Assembly (NCBI GenBank): GCA_002701555.1 | Contig: NZVS01000065.1 | Span: forward strand, 1-9,497 | Origin: Alphaproteobacteria bacterium | Lineage (GTDB): Bacteria; Pseudomonadota; Alphaproteobacteria; Micavibrionales; Micavibrionaceae | Reading direction: 5' to 3' | DNA length: 9,497 nucleotides | Shown here: in pieces, positions 1 to 5,526 of the stretch | Layout of the letters: each line of letters starts with the position of its first letter | Numbering within the stretch: position 1 is the first letter of the stretch | Made by a program: the position numbers and the translations under genes | Notes under the pieces: model-generated | The model's database searches: none | What the model was told of the DNA's origin: nothing | What the model saw: the letters and a program-made list of their open reading frames with translations, nothing else

Positions 1-1586
1 GGGCCTTGCGGGCTGTTTTCTATCAGACGTTTAAGCCAGCCTTGTGTGGGCAAAGCACGCGCATGGTGCAGTATGGCGAGGAGAAGTTTTTCATCTTCAG
101 GCTCTGCTGCTACAAGCTCTTCTGCACGTCTTTTTAAACCTCTATTCCTTTGGCGACGACTTTCTTCAGATCCCAAAATCCATCGCCTAAGCTCTCTTCC
201 TTGTCGGCCTGTCAAATGGGCGGCATAGGCACTGTCTGCAGCATCGAAAAGATGGTGTCCTTCATCAAAAATATAGCGCTGCGGCAGCGTTTCCTGAGAA
301 CCGGCAATGGCTGTTTGGATCATCACTAGCGCATGATTTGCCACGACAATTTCAGCGTGGCGGCTTTTACGGATGGCCTTTTCCTTGAAGCAGCGATTAT
401 AGTGTTCACATGCCGAATAGATGCATTCACCGCTTTTTAAAGTTAGCCCGCGCGTATTTGCAGTGCCCAAGAGATTTGGCACCCAACCCTGAAAACTTTT
501 TCCGGTGATGTCGCCGTCCTTTGTTTCGGTGATCCAACGGCTCATCAATCCGGCGGCAACAGCCGTTTTTACCGAACGTGCCATTGGGGTAGAAGCAATC
601 AGGTCCTCATAATTTAATAGGCATAAATAGTTTTCACGGCCCTTTCGAACAGCGACTTTTTGTTCTCTCAAACTTTCATCCGGATATAGCCGCTCAAGCT
701 CGCTTTCCAGCTGTTGCTGAAGGTTGCGCGTGTAAGTTGATATCCATACGGCTCCCTCATTTTCTTGTGCCCAGACGGAAGCAGGCGAAAGATAGCCTAG
801 AGTTTTTCCAACACCTGTACCCGCCTGTGCCAGCAAGACATGCGGCTCTTCGAGGTCATCTTTTGTATCAAAAACATGGGTCATGGCCTTCGTGAATTCA
901 ACCTGCTGTGGCCTTTCTTCACTTGCGGTATTGCCCTCGCGCAAAAATGCTTTCAAGCGCTCTTCTGCTTTTTCAACCGAGACGGGGTATTGTGATGGTG
1001 GGGGAGGCGGGGCGCGTTCCGACCATTCCGGTAATTTTTTTAGCAAGGATAAAACAGGTTGGGCATTTACTTGTTCCTTTGGATCATAAGGCACACCGAG
1101 AGCATCCATCACATAAGGAGCCCACACCCAGCCACGCCCCTGAAGTGCCATCAGCTTGGCCGCTTTGGACAAAGCTATTCGTTTGTCTTCAGGTAATTCG
1201 GTCAGGTCTTTTAAAAGAGTGGAGAGGCAATCAACCAGAAGAAGCGGTAAATCCTCTGCCTCGTAATCGCTTGCCAGACCAAGTGCTTTGGCAACGCCAG
1301 ACACTGTTGGCACGGTAAAGCGCGTTGGGTATACGAATAAAAAGAGTTCCAGAAGGTCAAAAGCTGTGAAATCGGCGCGAAGCTTGGAAGCTGTATACGG
1401 CGTATGGCAAACAATCGCGGCCTTGTTGTAGATAAGCCTGCCTGCTGTATGGAAATCGAGGCTTTTGACTTCCCCATCTGTTGTTAAAAGAAAGGCTTGC
1501 TTAATGCCTATAACGCAGGCCGGAACATCAGGCAGATTTATTTGCGGCTGAGAATTTTCAGTCTTTAAAGTTTCTGTGGCGTGCAT
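1..1586 (-). CDS. DinG/XPD-family iron-sulfur ATP-dependent DNA helicase, 3' end outside window
   Basis: The reading frame is open from ATG 1586 to the left edge, giving 528 visible residues with the C-terminal helicase half missing. Walker A (AGTGVGKT) lies at residues 255-262, a motif Ia-like STYTRNLQQQL near 290, and the DEGH box at 441-444. Cysteines at 322 (in KGRENYLC), 388, 393 and 399 reproduce the C...C-x4-C-x5-C spacing of the DinG 4Fe-4S domain. Such proteins are superfamily 2 helicases that unwind DNA 5'-3', including R-loops and forked or damaged DNA; that role is inferred from the family. About 250 residues precede Walker A, against roughly 50 in E. coli DinG. This extra part ends in a run of five prolines (193-197) and vaguely resembles a DEDDh exonuclease fold lacking catalytic residues. 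No in-frame start exists upstream of 1586 before a stop, and no clear Shine-Dalgarno is seen. The pilin-like gene lies 54 bases upstream on the same strand. Confidence 0.93.
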   Translation of the reverse strand, partial: MHATETLKTENSQPQINLPDVPACVIGIKQAFLLTTDGEVKSLDFHTAGRLIYNKAAIVCHTPYTASKLRADFTAFDLLELFLFVYPTRFTVPTVSGVAKALGLASDYEAEDLPLLLVDCLSTLLKDLTELPEDKRIALSKAAKLMALQGRGWVWAPYVMDALGVPYDPKEQVNAQPVLSLLKKLPEWSERAPPPPPSQYPVSVEKAEERLKAFLREGNTASEERPQQVEFTKAMTHVFDTKDDLEEPHVLLAQAGTGVGKTLGYLSPASVWAQENEGAVWISTYTRNLQQQLESELERLYPDESLREQKVAVRKGRENYLCLLNYEDLIASTPMARSVKTAVAAGLMSRWITETKDGDITGKSFQGWVPNLLGTANTRGLTLKSGECIYSACEHYNRCFKEKAIRKSRHAEIVVANHALVMIQTAIAGSQETLPQRYIFDEGHHLFDAADSAYAAHLTGRQGRELRRWILGSEESRRQRNRGLKRRAEELVAAEPEDEKLLLAILHHARALPTQGWLKRLIENSPQG

Positions 1587-1640
1587 AAGACAATATCTAG
1601 CACGGGAATCATAGGATTTACACTTAAAGATTTAAATAAA

Positions 1641-2315
1641 TTAGCGGGCGATTAAGACGTGGTAAAAGTGATATCCGCCATGGTTTTGACTTTCGAAACA
1701 TACTGAGGTTGCTCCTGTAACACTTCCCATTCCAATAGAATTTATGCTGGCAGGAAAATCGCCGTCAAACGGCGTCCGATTGTACCAAGCTCCATCTCTA
1801 GGTATTTCGTCGCTCAAAGAAGATGTCACTCCTGAAATCAAATTGATGGCATTGCAAACATTCTCATTCACCTCTCTTAGTATAAGTGTAAAATCGAGAA
1901 GATCGGTATCACCTATGCCTGAAATTTTATTACCTGCGTTAAAAACCCATTCAGAAGAATTATTAGCTCCTTGGGGTGGCTTAATATAGGTTAGTCCCGC
2001 ACCTTCAGGACGAAAAACGTGGCAGTTATATTCCCCTGGCACCGAGTTCACATTCGTATAGTCCGTGGTACTGAGCGAGTTTTCAAAGCTTATATCCAGT
2101 TCGCTGCACCCCTTGGCCAAAAGTCGTTGTACGCCGCTTTCAACTTTTTGGCCGTAATTTAGAATGTCGGTGGCAACGATCTGTGCTTGTTCCCTGTCAA
2201 GATTGGAAAAACTGTTCTGGCTGCTTTCTGTAAACGCATACATCAGACCTGCAAAAAGGACGATGCCGATAAGGATTATAAAAAGGACGTTGCCGTTTTG
2301 GGAAGGATGTCTCAT
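1641..2315 (-). CDS. small exported, pilin-like protein of unknown function with N-terminal membrane anchor
   Basis: A 224-residue protein. Residues 8-27 form one hydrophobic segment beginning G-N-V-L-F directly after a short polar N-terminus, followed by a polar, presumably periplasmic or surface domain. This resembles type IV pilin or signal-anchor architecture, but the classic FTLIE prepilin motif and its Glu5 are absent, so pilin identity is not claimed. Four cysteines (70, 98, 154, 206) could form disulfides. The segments KGCSELDISFE (68-78) and CHVFRPEGAGL (98-108) have clear counterparts in the divergent neighbour at 2379, so the two are homologues. The C-terminus is rich in Gly, Tyr and His (GGYHFYHVLIAR). 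No Shine-Dalgarno precedes the ATG, while a TATAAT box lies so close that the mRNA may be nearly leaderless. The helicase gene follows 54 bases downstream and may be co-transcribed. The function is unknown; the call rests on the anchor, the pairing and the intact frame. Confidence 0.8.
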   Translation of the reverse strand: MRHPSQNGNVLFIILIGIVLFAGLMYAFTESSQNSFSNLDREQAQIVATDILNYGQKVESGVQRLLAKGCSELDISFENSLSTTDYTNVNSVPGEYNCHVFRPEGAGLTYIKPPQGANNSSEWVFNAGNKISGIGDTDLLDFTLILREVNENVCNAINLISGVTSSLSDEIPRDGAWYNRTPFDGDFPASINSIGMGSVTGATSVCFESQNHGGYHFYHVLIAR

Positions 2316-2323
2316 ATTTTGTT

Positions 2324-2329
2324 ATTATA
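2324..2329 (-). promoter_or_regulatory. candidate -10 box (TATAAT) for the minus-strand pilin-like gene
   Basis: A perfect TATAAT hexamer on the minus strand ends 8 bases before the ATG at 2315, which would place the transcript start almost at the start codon. I see no convincing -35 at 16-18 bases. The region is AT-rich, so a chance match is possible. Confidence 0.4.
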
Positions 2330-2362
2330 TCATAATTTTTTCAGGAATTATAAAAGGAAAAA

Positions 2363-2371
2363 TGTTATACT
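2363..2371 (+). promoter_or_regulatory. candidate extended -10 (TGT-TATACT) for the plus-strand pilin-like gene
   Basis: TGn followed by TATACT (5 of 6 to consensus) ends 7 bases before the ATG at 2379. This again predicts a transcript beginning at or next to the start codon. No -35 is obvious, as is allowed for extended -10 promoters. The AAAAGGA at 2352-2358 is too far from the ATG to be a good ribosome binding site. Confidence 0.4.
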
Positions 2372-2378
2372 TAATAGG

Positions 2379-3152
2379 ATGTTAAATAGCGCAACACACG
2401 CAGGTAATACGAATGGTAATGTAATATTTTTTATATTGCTAGCGGTGGCCCTTTTTGGGGGTCTGACTTATGCCGTGACTTCTTCTGACCAAGGCCAGGG
2501 TGAGGCAACATTGTTTGACAGAGGGCAAACATCTGTTAATTCATCTCAAGCAGATTTATGCACATCCAAGATCAATAGCGGTATTGAGTATTTGAAATCA
2601 GTCAATGGCTGCTCCCAATCAGAAATCAGTTATGAACTGGCTGATGGATCTAATGAAAATACTGATGCACCTGTTGATGAAAGATGTCACCTGTTTAAAC
2701 GTAAGGGGGCTGGATTACAAGCATGCGGAACATACACAGATGTGATTGTGAGTGTAACTACATTAATCCCTGGCGACACAACAATAGTTGCAACAAGAGA
2801 CGGAATATCAGTACGATGTCTTAACTGGAATGGTAATGTATGCGAAAGTTATTCCTTTAATGCAGGCTCCGGTACAAGATATATTGATGATAGCGGTACT
2901 AGACAGCTATTTTGCTGGGTGGCAACAAATGGAAATAGCGCTGTGACCACGGTTATTCCCAATGATGGCGGCAGTCCACTTCCAATGCCATATACAATTA
3001 CATATGGAGACCACATCAAATCAGAGTCACCTTCGTGCAGTGGCGGAACTGATATAGGCCCAAACCCTGCCTTTCCATCACAAAGATTATGTGACTACAA
3101 TATGACGGGAAATGGTGTGATTACTTATCTGGAGTGCAACTGGGCCACTTAA
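2379..3152 (+). CDS. small exported, pilin-like cysteine-rich protein of unknown function
   Basis: A 257-residue protein, divergent from its homologue at 1641-2315. The frame is open further upstream to 2187, but that part is antisense to the neighbour's coding region. ATG 2379 puts the hydrophobic segment (residues 14-31, G-N-V-I-F-F-I-L-L...) at the expected place. The anchor closely matches the neighbour's, as do NGCSQSEISYE (76-86) and CHLFKRKGAGL (103-113). Beyond about residue 120 the two proteins differ completely. This one is rich in Thr, Gly and Asn and has ten cysteines (61, 78, 103, 116, 147, 155, 179, 220, 238, 253), suggesting a disulfide-stabilised extracytoplasmic domain. Similar hydrophobic starts occur in type IV pilin-like proteins, but no prepilin peptidase site or Glu5 is present. 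The function is unknown. No terminator hairpin is seen between its stop and lysS. Confidence 0.8.
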   Translation: MLNSATHAGNTNGNVIFFILLAVALFGGLTYAVTSSDQGQGEATLFDRGQTSVNSSQADLCTSKINSGIEYLKSVNGCSQSEISYELADGSNENTDAPVDERCHLFKRKGAGLQACGTYTDVIVSVTTLIPGDTTIVATRDGISVRCLNWNGNVCESYSFNAGSGTRYIDDSGTRQLFCWVATNGNSAVTTVIPNDGGSPLPMPYTITYGDHIKSESPSCSGGTDIGPNPAFPSQRLCDYNMTGNGVITYLECNWAT

Positions 3153-3186
3153 ATTACCCCCTGTGACTTGATTTTGTTTTCTTTTT

Positions 3187-3212
3187 TTGTCAGTAATGTA
3201 GACAATTATAAT
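3187..3212 (+). promoter_or_regulatory. candidate lysS promoter
   Basis: A perfect TATAAT lies at 3207-3212, 21 bases before the lysS ATG. The best -35-like hexamer, TTGTCA at 3187-3192 (5 of 6 to TTGACA), is only 14 bases upstream, which is shorter than usual. The -10 is therefore more credible than the pair. Confidence 0.4.
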
Positions 3213-3233
3213 TCAACCAGAAAAAGCAAAAAA

Positions 3234-4736
3234 ATGTCACAAAACGCCAAAGCAGACTCCTCAGCATCTACAGCTCTTAATCCCCGTGAAGCGCGAGAAG
3301 CCAAACTGAAAAAGCTGGCTGAGAAAGGGTTGCAGGCGTACCCGCATAAATTTGACCGCACACATCAGGCGCAGGAATTGCAAGATAAGTATGAAAGTCT
3401 TGAAAGCGGCACGGAAACCGAAGATAAAGTGGCTGTCGCAGGTCGCATTATGGCGATGCGTAATAATGGCATGTTTCTGGATTTAATGGATGCCAGTGGC
3501 AAGATACAGGTTTTCTGTCATAAGGATTCAATGTCTCAGGAGGAGCTTGAGAAGCTCGAAATGTTTGATATTGGTGATATTGTTGGCGGTAAAGGTACAA
3601 TCCGCCGCACCCCGCGCGGAGAATTATCTGTTCGTGCAACAGAAGTCACCATGCTGACAAAAACCATGTTGCCTTTGCCGGAAAAATACCATGGTTTGAC
3701 CGATGTAGAACAAAGATACCGTCAGCGCTACCTTGACTTGATCATGAATGATGACAGTCGTAACGTACTCCGCACCCGTTCACGTATTGTATCCTTTATC
3801 CGTAATTATATGGAGGACATGGGCGCGCTTGAGGTGGAAACACCAATTTTCCATTCCATCATGGGTGGTGCAACAGCCAAGCCTTTCGTTACCCACCACA
3901 ATTCGCTCGATACAGATTTTTATTTGCGTGTTGCAACTGAATTACCGCTAAAACGCCTGATTGTCGGTGGGTTTTCTGATGCCGTTTTTGAAATTGGACG
4001 CTGCTTCCGTAATGAGGGGATTTCTATAAAACATAATCCTGAATTTACCTCAATCGAGGCTTATCACGCTTACTGGGACTATTTTGATGTCATGGATCTG
4101 GTGCAGGATCTTGTTCAAAAGCTGACACAGGAAATTCATGGTGATACCAAAATCACCTTTGGTGATAAGGAAATTGAAATGGGCGGCAACTGGAAGCGTC
4201 GTTCAATGAACGATTTGGTAAAGGACGAAACAGGCGTTGATTTTCTTTCCATTGACACAGATGAATCAGCTCGCGATGCGGCCAAGAAACTTGGCGTTCA
4301 CGTCGAAGATAATATGAAATGGGGACATGTTCTGGCCGCTGTTTTTGAGGAAAAGGTTGAAGATACTCTCATTCAGCCAACCCATGTCACTGATTTCCCA
4401 GTTGAGATTTCTCCACTGGCCAAAGTTCATCGCGATGATCCACGATTAGTAGAGCGTTTCGAGACTTTTGTGAATGGCTGGGAAATTGCCAATGCGTTTT
4501 CCGAGTTAAACGATCCCAAGGTACAGATGGAGCGCTTTGCAGAGCAAGTCGCTGCACGTGAGGCTGGTGATGAAGAAGCGCAAATGCTGGACGATGATTT
4601 TGTAACAGCCCTTGAATACGGTATGCCGCCTACAGGCGGCTGGGGTCTGGGGATAGACAGATTAGTCATGATACTGACTAATTCTTCAAATATACGCGAC
4701 GTTATTGCCTTCCCGACCTTGAAGCCAAAATCTTAA
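3234..4736 (+). CDS. lysS: lysyl-tRNA synthetase, class II
   Basis: A 500-residue protein, close to the usual length for bacterial class II LysRS (E. coli LysS about 505). It charges tRNA-Lys with lysine in the cytoplasm using ATP. The N-terminal OB-fold anticodon-binding domain spans about residues 64-145 (VAVAGRIMAMRNNGMFLDLMD). The catalytic core then shows motif 1 around 180-205 (ending GALEVETPIF), motif 2 at 253-280 (EIGRCFRNEGI and HNPEFTSIEAYHAY) and motif 3 at 468-495 (GGWGLGIDRLVMILTNSSNIRD, split here only by position). The frame is open back to a TTG at 3168, but the conserved charged N-terminus and family length favour ATG 3234. Only a weak purine-rich stretch precedes it. The stop overlaps the stop of the convergent nitroreductase gene by four bases. 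Many alphaproteobacteria use the unrelated class I enzyme instead, so the class II form is of some taxonomic interest. Confidence 0.97.
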   Translation: MSQNAKADSSASTALNPREAREAKLKKLAEKGLQAYPHKFDRTHQAQELQDKYESLESGTETEDKVAVAGRIMAMRNNGMFLDLMDASGKIQVFCHKDSMSQEELEKLEMFDIGDIVGGKGTIRRTPRGELSVRATEVTMLTKTMLPLPEKYHGLTDVEQRYRQRYLDLIMNDDSRNVLRTRSRIVSFIRNYMEDMGALEVETPIFHSIMGGATAKPFVTHHNSLDTDFYLRVATELPLKRLIVGGFSDAVFEIGRCFRNEGISIKHNPEFTSIEAYHAYWDYFDVMDLVQDLVQKLTQEIHGDTKITFGDKEIEMGGNWKRRSMNDLVKDETGVDFLSIDTDESARDAAKKLGVHVEDNMKWGHVLAAVFEEKVEDTLIQPTHVTDFPVEISPLAKVHRDDPRLVERFETFVNGWEIANAFSELNDPKVQMERFAEQVAAREAGDEEAQMLDDDFVTALEYGMPPTGGWGLGIDRLVMILTNSSNIRDVIAFPTLKPKS

Positions 4737-5389
4737 CTCTGATCGCTTAAATCAAATCCTTTACGCGGCAGGCCATATTTGTCCTTGCCGTAAAGGCCAT
4801 CGCCTTTTTTGAGGTCACAATTTTGTGACCAATCTGTCCAGATATCATTCAAATCAGGTCGCTCACGCTCGTCTTTTTCCTTGTCGGGTGTACCGATGTA
4901 AATAAAGCCTGCTACATTGTCGCGCGCCTCATCAAGCCCAAGTGATTTTTTGAAATGTGGGTTATACGCATACCATTCCGTCAACCAGTTTGCCTTAAAT
5001 CCAAGGGCATGTGCCGCATGGCATATATTCATACAGGCAGCACCTGCAGTCAGTATTTGTTCCCACTGTGGGTGCTTTCCGTTTCTAATGTGTGATATCA
5101 CTGCGACGACGAGAGGTGAGCGCAGGAATCTTTCTGCCTCAAGGTCAAGCTTTGCAGGCGGTGTGCCCGGGTTTTCACCCTCATATGCTTCTTTTAAAAA
5201 GCGACCAACATTCTTTCGCGCATCGCCTTGAAACGTAATAAAATAGAAAGGTGCCATTTTGCCGTGATCTGGAACTCGTGCTCCTGCTGTTAAAATAGTT
5301 TCTAATTGCTCGGGCGAAGGGCCGGGGTCTTTCAAGTGCTTGGCAGAAACGGAACGGCGGGGCAAAAGATGGGCTAGAATATCAGTCAT
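4733..5389 (-). CDS. nitroreductase-family FMN oxidoreductase, YdjA-like
   Basis: A 218-residue protein of the flavin-dependent nitroreductase fold, expected to bind FMN and reduce substrates with NAD(P)H as a homodimer. The natural substrate is unknown. The phosphate-binding RRSVSAKHL is at 11-19. ARVPDHGKMAPFYF (37-50) matches the YdjA-type R-x-P-D-H-x-x-x-x-P-F/W-x-F signature. AGAACMNICHAAHALGFKANW (115-135) and GFIYIGTP (161-168) are the other family blocks. E. coli YdjA is about 183 residues; the extra length is mostly a polar C-terminal tail after 170 (DGLYGKDKYGLPRKG). The ATG at 5389 has only a short AGG as ribosome binding site. The last codons are antisense to the sequence just beyond lysS and contain two inverted repeats. 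It is probably a single-gene unit. Confidence 0.93.
   Translation of the reverse strand: MTDILAHLLPRRSVSAKHLKDPGPSPEQLETILTAGARVPDHGKMAPFYFITFQGDARKNVGRFLKEAYEGENPGTPPAKLDLEAERFLRSPLVVAVISHIRNGKHPQWEQILTAGAACMNICHAAHALGFKANWLTEWYAYNPHFKKSLGLDEARDNVAGFIYIGTPDKEKDERERPDLNDIWTDWSQNCDLKKGDGLYGKDKYGLPRKGFDLSDQS
4792..4810 (+). terminator. candidate intrinsic terminator for lysS
   Basis: On the plus strand AAAGGC pairs with GCCTTT around a CATC loop and is followed directly by three more T residues, so the run of T is six long. It sits 56 bases after the lysS stop, inside the 3' coding end of the opposing nitroreductase gene. The stem is short (6 bp). A competing larger imperfect stem can form from 4758-4773 and 4783-4796. 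Confidence 0.45.
4813..4830. repeat. perfect inverted repeat, 8-bp arms, 2-base spacer
   Basis: GGTCACAA, then TT, then TTGTGACC. It lies within the nitroreductase coding region (codons for S-Q-N-C-D), just beyond the candidate lysS terminator. It lacks a T tail in either direction, so a terminator role is not evident. It could be an RNA hairpin at the lysS 3' end, an operator-like dyad, or chance. Confidence 0.6.
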
Positions 5390-5456
5390 AAACCTGAATA
5401 TAGATGTGTTATTTAAAAAAGCCAGTATACCTCATATTTGACTAGGTAAATATTAT

Positions 5457-5485
5457 TTGTTCGGATAATCAGGTTTTTATAGAAT
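5457..5485 (+). promoter_or_regulatory. candidate uvrB promoter
   Basis: TTGTTC at 5457-5462 and TAGAAT at 5480-5485 are separated by exactly 17 bases, giving a transcript start near 5492 and a leader of about 35 bases. No alphaproteobacterial-type LexA box (GTTC-N7-GTTC or its complement) is present across the 137-base gap, so SOS control is not supported by this sequence. Confidence 0.45.
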
Positions 5486-5526
5486 AGGATAAGAGGGTTT
5501 TTCTACAATCAAAAGGCTCTATATTA

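Noticed and set aside
883..1318. Plus-strand open frames of 68 and 136 residues
   Set aside because: They lie opposite the helicase frame, which has clear motifs on both sides, and show no ribosome binding site or recognisable protein character.
2187..2378. N-terminal extension of the plus-strand pilin-like protein from an upstream start
   Set aside because: It would be read antisense through the divergent gene's start and would push the hydrophobic anchor about 75 residues inward. ATG 2379 fits the homologue.
1641..3152. Type IV pilin gene pair
   Set aside because: The hydrophobic N-terminus is pilin-like, but there is no prepilin peptidase motif with Glu5 and no pilus assembly gene nearby, so only the descriptive term pilin-like is used.
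3168..3233. TTG-started extension of lysS
   Set aside because: The added residues are hydrophobic and AT-rich, unlike LysRS N-termini, and would contain the candidate promoter. ATG 3234 gives the family's normal length.
5390..5526. LexA (SOS) box upstream of uvrB
   Set aside because: A single GTTC at 5459-5462 has no second GTTC seven bases later, and no CTGT-N8-ACAG site is present.
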